The translations under genes and the position numbers were made by a program. Shown in pieces: positions 8,353 to 16,783 of a stretch of 64,000 bases of DNA. Within the stretch, counting starts at the first letter, position 1. The number at the start of each line of letters is the position of its first letter. This DNA is from Chitinophagaceae bacterium IBVUCB2 (GTDB lineage: Bacteria > Bacteroidota > Bacteroidia > Chitinophagales > Chitinophagaceae), in contig NFUV01000002.1 in the NCBI GenBank assembly GCA_002127295.1, positions 806,001-870,000 of the forward strand. The letters are read 5' to 3'. Below the pieces are notes generated by a model. That model did no database searches. It saw only the letters and a list, made by a program, of their open reading frames with translations, and was not told the origin of the DNA.

Positions 8353-9564
8353 TTATGCTACTGCTTTCTTCACCAGGTCAGCCGCCTCACTTAATAAAAT
8401 AGCCGACTGTACTTTCAATCCACTTTCATCGATCAGTTTTTTAGCTTCTACTGCATTGGTTCCTTGTAAACGAACAATGATTGGAATATTGATATTACCC
8501 AATTTCTGGTACGCATCAATAACCCCTTGTGCCACACGGTCGCAACGAACGATACCACCAAAAATGTTGATAAGGATTGCTTTTACAGCCGGGTCTTTTA
8601 AAATGATCTTGAAACCGGCTTCTACCGTTTGCGCATTGGCGCTTCCACCTACATCCAGGAAGTTGGCCGGTTCGCCACCGCTTAATTTGATCATATCCAT
8701 GGTAGCCATTGCTAAACCAGCCCCGTTTACCATACAGCCTACATTCCCATCTAATTTTACGAAGTTCAGGTTATGTTTCCCTGCTTCTACTTCTGTCGGG
8801 TCTTCTTCAGTCACATCTCTTAGGGAGGCAAGGTCTGCATGGCGCATCAATGAATTTTCATCCAATCCCATTTTGCAATCCACGGCAATTATTTTATCGT
8901 CTGATGCTTTGAACAAAGGATTTATTTCCAGCATTGAACAATCTAATCCAACATATGCATTATAAAGATTAGTAACGAATTTTACGCAATTCTTAAATGC
9001 CTCACCACTTAATCCCAAATTGAAAGCAATTTTCCGGGCCTGGAAACCTTGTAATCCTCCGGAAGGATGAACCCATTCTTTAAAAATTTTCTCCGGTGTA
9101 TCATGTGCTACATCTTCAATGTTCATTCCGCCTTCGGTGCTGTACATGATAACGTTCTGACCTTTTGTACGATCCAATAGTATAGATAGATAAAATTCTT
9201 TTCTTTCTGTGGGGCCATCATAATACATATCAGCCGCAACATAAATCTTGTTTACTACCTTACCAGCCTCGCCGGTTTGAATGGTAACCAATGTGCCACC
9301 TAATATTTTGCTGGCAAACTCTTGAATATCTTCTAAAGATTTAGCCACTTTCACACCATTGATACCATTTTCTTTAATGGCACCTTTTCCCCGGCCCCCT
9401 GCATGTATCTGTGCTTTTACAACGGCAAACTTGCTACCTGTTTGTGTTTTGATCTGGCGGTAAGCATCTTCGGCTTCTTGTACGGTGGTGCAGGCAAACC
9501 CTTCTTGTACGGGAACATTATATTTTTTTAATAATTCCTTGGCCTGGTATTCATGAAGATTCAT
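8353..9564 (-). CDS. sucC: Succinyl-CoA ligase (ADP-forming) beta subunit
   Basis: A 403-residue beta subunit of the TCA-cycle enzyme that converts succinyl-CoA to succinate with ATP or GTP formation. The N-terminus MNLHEYQAKELLKKYNV is diagnostic. The ATP-grasp domain contains KAQIHAGGRGKG (about 50-61) and a nucleotide-binding region near 100-110; the C-terminal CoA-ligase domain carries LDVGGSAN and NIFGGIVRCD (about 345-355). Full length. The alpha subunit gene (sucD) is not in the window, so the two are unlinked, as often seen in Bacteroidota. Strong terminator downstream; a TATCTTCG element upstream is only a weak match to the phylum's -7 box. Confidence 0.98.
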   Translation of the reverse strand: MNLHEYQAKELLKKYNVPVQEGFACTTVQEAEDAYRQIKTQTGSKFAVVKAQIHAGGRGKGAIKENGINGVKVAKSLEDIQEFASKILGGTLVTIQTGEAGKVVNKIYVAADMYYDGPTERKEFYLSILLDRTKGQNVIMYSTEGGMNIEDVAHDTPEKIFKEWVHPSGGLQGFQARKIAFNLGLSGEAFKNCVKFVTNLYNAYVGLDCSMLEINPLFKASDDKIIAVDCKMGLDENSLMRHADLASLRDVTEEDPTEVEAGKHNLNFVKLDGNVGCMVNGAGLAMATMDMIKLSGGEPANFLDVGGSANAQTVEAGFKIILKDPAVKAILINIFGGIVRCDRVAQGVIDAYQKLGNINIPIIVRLQGTNAVEAKKLIDESGLKVQSAILLSEAADLVKKAVA

Positions 9565-9601
9565 TAGTAAAAAATTTGCAGCGAAGATAAGAGATTTAGA
9601 C

Positions 9602-9614
9602 TTGAGTCGGGAGT
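9602..9614. repeat. Short GAGTCGG repeat fragment
   Basis: The sequence TTGAGTCGGGAGTCG between sucC and the lipoprotein gene is a clean copy of the dispersed AGTCGGGAGTC unit seen more degenerately at 6060-6165 and 62333-62358. Confidence 0.5.
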
Positions 9615-9652
9615 CGTATGCGGGAGTGAATACTAATTTTTATCTTCCCGTA

Positions 9653-10453
9653 ATGGACCGGATAATATACCTGTTTTTAATAATGTTGATTTCCTGCCAG
9701 CCGACTAGAAAAATGAGATGGCCGCAAAGAGATTCATCTGTTACAGGTACAGAATTTTATAAACAGGCCGCCGCTATGAATTGGTCAGCAAGAGATTCTT
9801 TTGCAATAAAGGAAATCCTTGCTGGTAATGTTCCTGACTTTTTTAAAAAATTTAAACCAGTTTCTGTATCAATAATAGATTCGGCATCCGGGAAAAAGAT
9901 CAACGCTACTTATTATGTATCGCCAGATTATTTAAGTATTGGCACAGCTAAGGATTGGGCAAGAGTAAATATTACTCCGATGGCAGCTCAAAAAATAGCT
10001 GATAGCTTTCATTGTTTCTTACCTACCCGAAAAATGGTGGATGATATTTATACGGCGGCGAAAATAAAATTGGAGCCAATGCCCATGTATGCTTTTCGTG
10101 ACAGTACACCTACGATGTTGCATCATCATTTAATAATTGAAGGACAGCGAAAAGGAATGAAAGGATTGATATCAGGAATAAAAAAAGATATAGTTATCAG
10201 TGGGAAAATTACACGAGATAAGCGGACTGACAGAGTTGCTATTTATGGATGGCACAAGCTGGATGGTAAACCTATTCAACCATTGTACACCGGGCATATA
10301 AACTGGTGGGTAGATTACAGCCAGGCTACTCGTTTAGTGTACCGAAAAGTAAAGGTGAATAATAAATGGATGGATTATACAGATATATTGAAGGATGCTT
10401 TGTTACAAAAACTTTTATGTGATGAAGAGAGTTGTGATTTTTACAGGTACTAA
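9653..10453 (+). CDS. Conserved lipoprotein of unknown function
   Basis: The protein is 266 residues from the ATG at 9653; the longer frame upstream reads through repeat DNA and would bury the signal peptide. Residues 1-14 (MDRIIYLFLIMLISC) are a lipoprotein signal with the lipidated Cys at residue 14. The mature part has no transmembrane segment. Notable features are a Cys-free core, a MLHHHLIIEGQRKGMK stretch around residues 156-171, and two TYYVSPDYLSIGT/GHINWWVDYSQ aromatic segments. These look like one globular extracytoplasmic domain, possibly a hydrolase, but I cannot assign a family. It is a single gene reading toward punA with 170 bp between. Confidence 0.8.
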   Translation: MDRIIYLFLIMLISCQPTRKMRWPQRDSSVTGTEFYKQAAAMNWSARDSFAIKEILAGNVPDFFKKFKPVSVSIIDSASGKKINATYYVSPDYLSIGTAKDWARVNITPMAAQKIADSFHCFLPTRKMVDDIYTAAKIKLEPMPMYAFRDSTPTMLHHHLIIEGQRKGMKGLISGIKKDIVISGKITRDKRTDRVAIYGWHKLDGKPIQPLYTGHINWWVDYSQATRLVYRKVKVNNKWMDYTDILKDALLQKLLCDEESCDFYRY

Positions 10454-10465
10454 TATAAAGATCAT

Positions 10466-10515
10466 GTAACGGGAGCTGAAAGATAAAGAGCATTCCAATT
10501 GCTGATGCTCGTTAC
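10466..10515. other. Imperfect dyad upstream of the nucleoside phosphorylase gene
   Basis: GTAACG(G)GAGC near 10466 can pair imperfectly with GCTCGTTAC ending near 10515, and within it GAGCAT (10488-10493) can pair with ATGCTC (10505-10510). No T run follows, so it is not a standard terminator. It may be a leader structure; it could also be chance. Confidence 0.25.
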
Positions 10516-10623
10516 AGTACTTGGTAAAACAATTCACTTGATCCACTTCTGCACGCCGGAATTTTTGCTTACGTTTGCAGCTTGCCCGCAATAATAAACC
10601 AAGGCGGAGTTCAACCAACTTTT

Positions 10624-11448
10624 ATGGCAAAAAAAGCATTGAAACAATTTAATGAGACGGTAAAGTTTTTGAAGAAACAATATAAAGAAACTCCAACCGT
10701 AGGTATTGTGCTGGGTAGCGGCCTAGGTAATTTTATTAACGAGATCGCTATTGAAAAAGAAGTGCCGTATGAAGATATTCCCAACTTTCCCGTATCAACA
10801 GTAGCGGGACATAAAGGGAGATTAATTTTTGGTAAACTTAGTGGCAAAAACGTTGTGGCCATGGCAGGTCGCTTTCATTTTTACGAGGGTTATTCAGCAC
10901 AAGACGTGGTGTTTCCTGTAAGAGTGATGAAATTGTTGGGCGTGGAAACCATATTACTTTCCAACGCAGCGGGTGCTGTAAACACCTCTTACAATGTGGG
11001 GGATATAATGATAATAAAAGATCATATCAGTCAGTTTACTCCCAATCCATTAATTGGAAAAAATATTGCAGAGTTCGGTCCCCGTTTTCCTGATATGAGT
11101 GAGCCATATAAGAGACATCTTATTCAAAAAGCAAAAGCAATAGCGTTGGCGCATAATTTTGAAGTTAAAGAAGGTGTGTACCTGGCCGTAACAGGTCCTA
11201 CTTTTGAAACCAGGGCTGAGTATAAAATGATACATGTGCTGGGTGCTGATGTGGTGGGAATGAGTACCGTGCAGGAATGTATTGTAGCATGCCATGCTGG
11301 TATGGAGGTTTTTGCCATGAGTGTAGTTACTGATGTGGGCATAAGAGAAGAAAACAATATTATTACACATGAAGAAGTGCTGGAAGCAGCTAAACACGCA
11401 GAACCCAAATTGGCTACTATTTTTAAAGAATTAGTAGCTGCTATTTAA
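10624..11448 (+). CDS. punA: Purine nucleoside phosphorylase (trimeric, PNP/MTAP family)
   Basis: The enzyme is 274 residues from the ATG at 10624; the upstream in-frame extension would cover a TACGTTTG promoter-like element at 10570-10577. It cleaves purine nucleosides with phosphate in nucleoside salvage. The phosphate-binding GSGLG is at residues 31-35, the RFHFYEGY motif at 83-90, SNAAG at 113-117, and the purine-site GPTFETRAEY and VVGMSTVQE segments near 190-215. Length and motifs match the low-molecular-mass trimeric class (PunA/human PNP), not the hexameric DeoD class. It is followed by its own terminator. Confidence 0.95.
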   Translation: MAKKALKQFNETVKFLKKQYKETPTVGIVLGSGLGNFINEIAIEKEVPYEDIPNFPVSTVAGHKGRLIFGKLSGKNVVAMAGRFHFYEGYSAQDVVFPVRVMKLLGVETILLSNAAGAVNTSYNVGDIMIIKDHISQFTPNPLIGKNIAEFGPRFPDMSEPYKRHLIQKAKAIALAHNFEVKEGVYLAVTGPTFETRAEYKMIHVLGADVVGMSTVQECIVACHAGMEVFAMSVVTDVGIREENNIITHEEVLEAAKHAEPKLATIFKELVAAI

Positions 11449-11472
11449 TTAACAATTTTGATACTGAATTAT

Positions 11473-11506
11473 ACCTTTGCTATGCTATTTTGCAAAGGTT
11501 TTTTTA
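11473..11506 (+). terminator. Rho-independent terminator of punA
   Basis: An 8-bp stem, ACCTTTGC/GCAAAGGT, with an 11-base loop and seven T directly after. It lies 25 bp past the phosphorylase stop and just before the porin reading frame opens. Confidence 0.8.
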
Positions 11507-11530
11507 TACGCATCCGCTAAATAATTTTCT

Positions 11531-13567
11531 CTGGCACATAAGTTTACATACCTTTTTTTTCTTTTTCTATTTTTCTCTGCTACAACGGCAGAAGCGCAAC
11601 GACGTATTATCCAGGATGCAGGTAACAGGGTACAAGGAGCCGGGGGCGGTTTGGGAAGAAGAACGGCAGGTACAGGTGCTGGAGATAGTTTGCAATATCG
11701 CAGCAAACATGAGGATTCGATCACCATCAGTTTTCGGTATCTCGATAGCACCCGCAGTTATAAATTAGATTCATCTATTTTAGATTTTACCCGTCGGTTT
11801 CCTATTCCAGCTACGCATATTTATTTAGGCAATACAGGTAATGCCGCTAAGTCGTTATTGTTTGCTCCCAATTTTATTGCAGGGTTTGACGCAGGCTTTC
11901 ATGCTTTTGATATTTATAAATGGAAATTAGAACAGGTTCGTTTTTTTAATACTACCCGACCTTATAGTGAATTGAACTATATGCTGGGTAGCCGGGTAGA
12001 GCAGATAATAGAAATATTGCATACACAAAATATAAGACCTAACTGGAATTTTTCTTTTGGCTATCGGTTGATCAATGCACCGGGATTTTTTAAAAACCAA
12101 AAAACGAATCATAATAATTATTTGCTGACATCAAGGTTTCAATCAAAGAATCTCCGGTATACAAATTATTTAGTGCTGCTGGGAAATAAATTGCAATCTT
12201 CTGAAAACGGCGGTATACAAGACACTGCCGATTTTATGAATGACCCCGATTATAAAGACCGCTTTAATATTGATACTAAACTCGGGGGAAATGATCCCTT
12301 CTCCTCCAACTTCTTTAGTACAAAAATCACCACGGGAAATAAATACAGCTTATTTACTGCCTTATTACGCCAGCAGTATGATTTTGGTAAAAAGGACTCT
12401 ATAGTAACAGATTCAACTGTTATTCCATTATTTTACCCAAGGCTACGATTTGAGCATACTCTCCAGTTAGACCAGAATAAGTATAATTTTCTTGACTATG
12501 CTGCAGACTCTTTGTATTATAAAAAATATTACGATACCACATTAAGAAAACCGAAGGATACATTTTTGTTAGCAGAAAGATGGCAGATGTTAAGCAACGA
12601 TTTTTCTATTTATCAATTTCCTGATGCAAAAAATCTGAACCAGTTTATTAAACTGGGAGTGATGTTGCAAACGATCAGCGGCGAATTATCATCCGGTAAA
12701 AAGACTTTTATAAATACAGCAGGTCATGCGGAGTACCGTAATAAAACCCGTAACCAACTTTGGGATATTGAGGCCAATGGAAAATTATTCTTTACGGGTT
12801 TTAATGCCGGAGATTACCAGGCACATATCAGTTTACAACGATTGTTGGGGAGGAAAATAGGATATATACAGCTTGGTTTTGAAAATACGAGCCGGACGCC
12901 ATCATTCATATTCGACAATAGGAGCAGTTTTTATTTATTGCATACCATTAAGAATTTCAAGAAAGAAAACAATACACATCTTTTTGCTTCCTACTTTTTG
13001 CCATCGTTTAAGTTTCGGCTAACCGGCCATTATTACCTGGCAACTAATTATACTTACTTCAGAAATTATAAGGACCCGGAGCAGGAATCGGCTTTGTTCA
13101 ATGTGTTACAAATTGTACTGGAAAAAACTATTAAGATTGGTAAGCGTTGGAACTGGCATGTAGATATTTATTTCCAACAAGTGATTGGTAATGCACCAGT
13201 AAATGTGCCAGCTATTTTTACCCGCAATCGTATCGGATATGAAGGAAACCTTGGGTTTAAAAATCTCGACATTGCCTTTGGCGCAGAAATTAAATACCGG
13301 GCGCCTTATAAAGCTGATGGTTATTCTCCGGTACTGGGCCAGTTCTTTTACCAGGATACATTGACGGTCAAAAATTCACTTCCCGATATAGCAGCTTATA
13401 TGCATTTCCGCATACGGCCTTTTAAAGCATTTGTACGGGCCGAAAATCTAAATACTGCCAGAAATCTTGATGGATTTGGCTTTACCCGCAACAATTTGGT
13501 GGCTCCCGGATATTCTTTACCCGGCTTACAGCTTCGGTTAGGTGTTTACTGGAGCTTTGTTAATTGA
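11531..13567 (+). CDS. Putative outer-membrane porin (DUF-type 'putative porin'), non-ATG start
   Basis: The gene encodes about 678 residues. The frame opens after a TAA at 11522 and contains no ATG before the signal peptide. Reading from the CTG at 11531 gives a good signal sequence (MAHKFTYLFFLF...), with a signal peptidase I site after AEA and mature Gln; a TTG at 11651 would delete it. The mature protein is rich in alternating hydrophobic/polar strands, starts with a Gly/Arg-rich segment, and ends in aromatic LGVYWSFVN, as expected for a beta-barrel. Segments such as NYMLGSRVEQ and QNIRPNWNFSFGYR match the 'putative porin' family common in Bacteroidota. The start codon is uncertain. It precedes the metal locus, but a separate promoter serves the next gene. 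Confidence 0.85.
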   Translation: MAHKFTYLFFLFLFFSATTAEAQRRIIQDAGNRVQGAGGGLGRRTAGTGAGDSLQYRSKHEDSITISFRYLDSTRSYKLDSSILDFTRRFPIPATHIYLGNTGNAAKSLLFAPNFIAGFDAGFHAFDIYKWKLEQVRFFNTTRPYSELNYMLGSRVEQIIEILHTQNIRPNWNFSFGYRLINAPGFFKNQKTNHNNYLLTSRFQSKNLRYTNYLVLLGNKLQSSENGGIQDTADFMNDPDYKDRFNIDTKLGGNDPFSSNFFSTKITTGNKYSLFTALLRQQYDFGKKDSIVTDSTVIPLFYPRLRFEHTLQLDQNKYNFLDYAADSLYYKKYYDTTLRKPKDTFLLAERWQMLSNDFSIYQFPDAKNLNQFIKLGVMLQTISGELSSGKKTFINTAGHAEYRNKTRNQLWDIEANGKLFFTGFNAGDYQAHISLQRLLGRKIGYIQLGFENTSRTPSFIFDNRSSFYLLHTIKNFKKENNTHLFASYFLPSFKFRLTGHYYLATNYTYFRNYKDPEQESALFNVLQIVLEKTIKIGKRWNWHVDIYFQQVIGNAPVNVPAIFTRNRIGYEGNLGFKNLDIAFGAEIKYRAPYKADGYSPVLGQFFYQDTLTVKNSLPDIAAYMHFRIRPFKAFVRAENLNTARNLDGFGFTRNNLVAPGYSLPGLQLRLGVYWSFVN

Positions 13568-13598
13568 TTCTCAAAAGATTACTTATGATCTAAATCAG

Positions 13599-13629
13599 TT
13601 TTGCATAACCAATATTGCGGTTATCTTTG
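13599..13629 (+). promoter_or_regulatory. Bacteroidota-type promoter of the HYC_CC_PP gene
   Basis: A TTTTG -33 element ending at 13603 and a perfect TATCTTTG -7 element at 13622-13629, with 18 bp between. This matches the TTTG/TAnnTTTG consensus and places the transcription start just before the ATG at 13640, which supports that start over the longer frame. Confidence 0.65.
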
Positions 13630-13639
13630 TATCCTGTTC

Positions 13640-14032
13640 ATGAAAAAGCTAATCGCTTCCATATCATTTGCTTGTTATTTCATACTGACCTGTGGGGTAG
13701 TTTTTAATGCACATTTTTGCATGAACAAATTATCATCAGTTCAGCTATACGATACAACTGTTGATGTTTGCGGAAAGTGCGGTATGGATATTCATGCATC
13801 AAACGGCTGTTGCCGGGATGAAATAACCGTAGTGAAGCTGGAGCAGGATCAAAATAAAACTCCGTTACTTAGTTTTGAAATTACAGCTCTTGAAATATTA
13901 GCAGTAACTCCTTCGGAATTTATAGTTGCTCCTTTTGCCAATTTTGACGAACAACGTCATTTTCATAATCATTCCCCCCCTTTATTATCTGCTCAGGATA
14001 CGTATTTGCAGAATAATGTTTTCAGGATTTGA
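13640..14032 (+). CDS. HYC_CC_PP family exported protein
   Basis: The protein is 130 residues from the ATG at 13640. An N-terminal hydrophobic segment (3-22) is followed by HFC (25-27), CGKC (44-47), a CC pair (57-58) and a His-rich HNHSPP near the C-terminus. These are the hallmarks that name the HYC_CC_PP family, small membrane-associated proteins of Bacteroidota usually found next to TonB receptors and HMA proteins. The Cys/His spacing suggests metal binding, probably copper, but no biochemical role is established. It is the first gene of the metal-handling block and has its own promoter. Confidence 0.85.
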   Translation: MKKLIASISFACYFILTCGVVFNAHFCMNKLSSVQLYDTTVDVCGKCGMDIHASNGCCRDEITVVKLEQDQNKTPLLSFEITALEILAVTPSEFIVAPFANFDEQRHFHNHSPPLLSAQDTYLQNNVFRI

Positions 14033-14046
14033 GATAACTACAGCTG

Positions 14047-14092
14047 TAGCTAATTATTCTTAGCTAAGCGTCATTTTATATTCCCTTAGGGA
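14047..14092. promoter_or_regulatory. Two dyads ahead of the Cys-rich HMA gene
   Basis: TAGCTAA (14047-14053) pairs with TTAGCTA (14060-14066), part of the palindrome CTTAGCTAAG. A second dyad, TCCCTTAGGGA, is at 14082-14092, about 45 bp before the ATG. The first may be a weak terminator of the upstream gene, the second a regulator site. Sequence symmetry is the only evidence. Confidence 0.3.
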
Positions 14093-14135
14093 TTGAATTT
14101 TGAAATTAATCATTCTATATTTTAAATTTATTATA

Positions 14136-14705
14136 ATGAAAACATTAAGAGTATTTCCAATTGTTGCCTTATTAATGGCTGCTGCCACTATATCTTATGG
14201 CCAGAAAGTAAAATCAGAATCTTTCAAGGTATCAGGTAACTGTGGTATGTGCAAATCAAAAATTGAAAAAGCTGCAAAAGAAGCCGGCGCAAAAGATGCA
14301 AGCTGGGATGCCGAAACAAAAGAACTGACAGTAAAATACAACAGTTCTTCTACTAATGCTGCTAAAATACAAGAGAAGATTGCAGAAGTAGGTTATGATA
14401 ATGCAGGCTTTAAAGCAACTGTAGATTCATACAATAAATTACATGGTTGCTGCAAATACGATAGAACTGCCGATGTAAAGGCTGATTGCTGTAAAGATGG
14501 TAAATGTAGCATGGCAGGTCATGATGGTAAGGATTGCTGCAAAGATGGTAATAGTATGGATTGCTGTAAAGATGGCAAATGCACTATGGCAGGACACGAT
14601 GGTAAAGATTGCTGCAAAGACGGTAAGAAAATGGATTGTTGCAAAGATGGCAAGTGTACTAAAGAAGGACATAACGGTAAAGACTGTTGCAAAGCATCAC
14701 ACTAA
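14136..14705 (+). CDS. Exported HMA-domain protein with Cys-rich triple-repeat tail
   Basis: The protein is 189 residues from the ATG at 14136. The signal peptide (1-22) ends in SYGQ. An HMA domain (about 27-95) carries the metal-binding CGMC at 36-39. The tail, from residue 117, is three tandem copies of a 25-residue unit of the form DCCKDGKC-x3-GHDGKDCCKDG, each with five Cys and one His; the three copies are at 14484-14558, 14559-14633 and 14634-14705. HMA domains bind Cu(I), Zn or Cd through the CxxC pair. The tail would give a high-capacity periplasmic or surface metal sink, an inference from the residue content. DNA repeats are near-identical, so copy number may vary between strains. 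A second HMA gene follows after 21 bp, suggesting one operon. Confidence 0.85.
   Translation: MKTLRVFPIVALLMAAATISYGQKVKSESFKVSGNCGMCKSKIEKAAKEAGAKDASWDAETKELTVKYNSSSTNAAKIQEKIAEVGYDNAGFKATVDSYNKLHGCCKYDRTADVKADCCKDGKCSMAGHDGKDCCKDGNSMDCCKDGKCTMAGHDGKDCCKDGKKMDCCKDGKCTKEGHNGKDCCKASH
14484..14705 (+). repeat. Three 75-bp in-frame tandem repeats encoding a CCKDGKC unit
   Basis: Units begin at 14484, 14559 and 14634, each with GATTG(C/T)TG(T/C) encoding DCC. Spacing is exactly 75 bp, keeping frame. Differences between copies are mostly single bases, which suggests recent duplication within the HMA gene. Confidence 0.9.
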
Positions 14706-14726
14706 TCACCTCTTAAAATTGTGCGT

Positions 14727-15272
14727 ATGCAAAAGCTATTATGTGTTGTAGTAACAGCGATGCTCTCGATGCAATCTAATGCCCAGTTCAGTAAAGGAAC
14801 ACTACAGGCAACAGGACTTACCTGTGCCATGTGCAGCAATGCTGTTAATAAAGCTTTGCAGGGTGTTTCATTTATTGAATCGGTAAAATCCGATATAAAA
14901 AATTCTGCCTTCAGTATTGTATTTAAACGAAATGTGGAGGTAAGTATTGATGCATTAAAAGATGCAGTAGAAGGTGCCGGTTTTTCTATCGGTACTCTTA
15001 ACCTTACCGGAAATTTTGAAGGTATAAAGGTTGCAAATGACCAGCATGTGAAGATCGGAACTTCTAACTTTCATTTCCTGGATGTAAAAGACCAAACATT
15101 GAATGGTGAAAGTACCGTTACAGTCTTAGACAAGAATTTTGTGACGGCAAAACAGTTTAAGAAAATCAGTTCGTCGTCGAAAATGGCTTGTGTGCAAACA
15201 GGAAAAGCAGCCGAGTGCTGCAGCAAAGGGGGAGTTGCTCCTACTGAAAGAGTGTATCATGTAACTATCTAA
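14727..15272 (+). CDS. Second exported HMA-domain protein
   Basis: The protein is 181 residues from the ATG at 14727; the GTG two codons upstream is an alternative. The signal peptide ends at SNAQ (residue 20). An HMA domain spans about 24-95 with CAMC at 33-36. The second half is a small beta-rich region of unknown fold, ending in a Cys cluster (CVQTG...AECCSKG, about 154-168). It probably delivers or senses copper in the periplasm. Cotranscribed with the upstream HMA gene and ended by a strong hairpin at 15282. Confidence 0.8.
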   Translation: MQKLLCVVVTAMLSMQSNAQFSKGTLQATGLTCAMCSNAVNKALQGVSFIESVKSDIKNSAFSIVFKRNVEVSIDALKDAVEGAGFSIGTLNLTGNFEGIKVANDQHVKIGTSNFHFLDVKDQTLNGESTVTVLDKNFVTAKQFKKISSSSKMACVQTGKAAECCSKGGVAPTERVYHVTI

Positions 15273-15281
15273 TAAAATAAT

Positions 15282-15310
15282 AAAGCACCACGCTGCGGCG
15301 TGGTGCTTTT
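15282..15310 (+). terminator. Hairpin terminator after the HMA pair
   Basis: A 12-bp perfect stem, AAAGCACCACGC with its complement and a TGCG tetraloop. Only four T follow, so read-through into the TlpA gene 12 bp later is possible. Confidence 0.75.
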
Positions 15311-15321
15311 AAAATTAATCT

Positions 15322-15813
15322 ATGCGTAGCCGTAAATCTTTTTTACTGGTTTTGTTTTCTTTTTCTTTTTTGACAACTTTGCAGGCTCAGCCCCGGCAGG
15401 GAATGCAGGCTTACGAAATTGCTTTGCCTGCTGTCAATGGGGATACAATACGACTTTCTTCCTTAAAAGGTAAGGTGGTGCTACTTGATTTTTGGGCATC
15501 ATGGTGTGGACCTTGCCGCAGTTCAAATAAACTGCTGAACAAGCTTTATCCTAAGTATAAAGACAAAGGATTTGAAATTTTTGCAGTATCCATGGATAAT
15601 GAAAAACAGGATTGGCAAAATGCCATCAAGAAGGATAAGATCAATTGGTTACAGGTAAATGCTCCGGGTGGGTGGGAAACACCGACTGCATTACAATGGC
15701 GGGTAGAAGCATTGCCCACTTCTTACTTAATTGATAAAGAAGGGAGGTTGATTGCAATGGATTTGGAAGGAAAGAATTTGGAAAAAGCGTTGAAGGAGCT
15801 AATTGACAAATGA
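15322..15813 (+). CDS. TlpA-family thioredoxin-like protein
   Basis: A 163-residue exported thiol-disulfide protein. The signal peptide runs to about residue 23 (LQAQ). The thioredoxin fold has WCGPC at residues 61-65, with the KVVLLDFWAS strand before it and the cis-Pro segment EALPTSYLID near 132-141. TlpA/ResA-type proteins reduce or exchange disulfides in the envelope; beside HMA proteins it may keep metal-binding Cys reduced, which is inference. Its stop lies 10 bp before the next ATG, so the two are likely cotranscribed. Confidence 0.9.
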   Translation: MRSRKSFLLVLFSFSFLTTLQAQPRQGMQAYEIALPAVNGDTIRLSSLKGKVVLLDFWASWCGPCRSSNKLLNKLYPKYKDKGFEIFAVSMDNEKQDWQNAIKKDKINWLQVNAPGGWETPTALQWRVEALPTSYLIDKEGRLIAMDLEGKNLEKALKELIDK

Positions 15814-15823
15814 AATCAATACG

Positions 15824-16651
15824 ATGAACAAATTCTTTCTTATACTAATTATTTTCTTAACTATAAATGCAAAAGGACAAGAGCTGTATGTGTATTCTGA
15901 ACCAGCTTCTAATATGCCGGCTAACTCAATAAGTCTTAAGCTCACAGATCATTTTGTTGCAAAAAATGAAAGATACAGCAGATCTACACATCGTTTTATG
16001 CCTCAGCTAATGTGGGGTGTAAATAAAAACTGGATGGTTCATATTGGAGCCACTTTTGCAAATATGCACACGGCTGATTTTAAATATGAGTCGGTTAATT
16101 TATATGCTAAGTATCGCTTCTTGTCGGATGATGAAATACACAAGCACTTTCGCATGGCAGTATTTGCAGATGCTAGTATCACTGAAGCGCCTTTTCATTA
16201 CGACGAAATAACATTAATGGGTGATAAGAGTGGGGTAGAAGCAGGGTTGATCGCTACACAACTCTGGCATAAACTGGCGGTTTCAGCAACAGTAAGCCAT
16301 ACACAAGTATTGGATGAATCGAGGAATAATAAAGTAATTTATGTTCCTTCCAGAAATTACCAGGCAATGAATTATTCATTCTCTGCTGGTTATTTGTTGT
16401 TGCCAAAAGAATACACTGATTACAAGCAAATGAACCTGAACCTGTACACGGAGCTATTAGCACAACAAACCTTAGATCGTAAAACACATTATGTGGATGT
16501 GGCCCCTGCGCTGCAGTTCATCTTCAACAGTAATTTTAAAGTCAATATTGGCTACCGTTTCCAGGTAAGTGGAAATATGGACAGGATGTCGGCGGATAGC
16601 TGGCAGCTGAATTTAGAACGTACTTTCCTGAAAGCATTTAAGAAAAAATAA
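15824..16651 (+). CDS. Outer-membrane beta-barrel protein of the metal locus
   Basis: The protein is 275 residues from the ATG at 15824. Signal peptide 1-18 (NAKGQ). The mature protein consists of alternating strands such as WMVHIGATFAN, SVNLYAKYRF and KLAVSATVSHT, ending in a basic tail after WQLNLERTF. This is a transporter-like outer-membrane barrel that I cannot place in a named family. It has tight linkage to the TlpA gene, and the following TonB receptor gene suggests a role in metal passage. Confidence 0.75.
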   Translation: MNKFFLILIIFLTINAKGQELYVYSEPASNMPANSISLKLTDHFVAKNERYSRSTHRFMPQLMWGVNKNWMVHIGATFANMHTADFKYESVNLYAKYRFLSDDEIHKHFRMAVFADASITEAPFHYDEITLMGDKSGVEAGLIATQLWHKLAVSATVSHTQVLDESRNNKVIYVPSRNYQAMNYSFSAGYLLLPKEYTDYKQMNLNLYTELLAQQTLDRKTHYVDVAPALQFIFNSNFKVNIGYRFQVSGNMDRMSADSWQLNLERTFLKAFKKK

Positions 16652-16702
16652 TACCTATTTCTTCTTTTTATAGAGCAGCTTCTAAAATAGCTTCCCTTTT
16701 TG

Positions 16703-16732
16703 TTTGCCACTTAAAAAATATTGTTATATTTG
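16703..16732 (+). promoter_or_regulatory. Promoter of the TonB receptor gene
   Basis: TTTG at 16703-16706 and a perfect TATATTTG at 16725-16732, 18 bp apart, matching the phylum's TTTG/TAnnTTTG consensus. A perfect inverted repeat begins two bases downstream, over the expected transcription start. Confidence 0.7.
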
Positions 16733-16733
16733 A

Positions 16734-16771
16734 CTAAACTAATTTTTAGACAAGACTAAAAATTAGTTTAG
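16734..16771. promoter_or_regulatory. Perfect 16-bp inverted repeat, probable operator
   Basis: CTAAACTAATTTTTAG (16734-16749) and its exact reverse complement (16756-16771) flank a 6-base ACAAGA spacer. It covers the predicted transcription start and ends 12 bp before the receptor ATG. There is no T run, so it is not a terminator. TTTAG...CTAAA symmetry recalls DtxR/MntR-type boxes, but the regulator is unknown. As RNA it would also form a hairpin just ahead of the start codon. Confidence 0.7.
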
Positions 16772-16783
16772 ATTAAGTGAACA

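Noticed and set aside
11490-11768. Open frame in another phase over the porin N-terminus
   Set aside because: It starts in the terminator loop of punA and its protein is low-complexity; the porin frame has a real signal peptide over the same bases.
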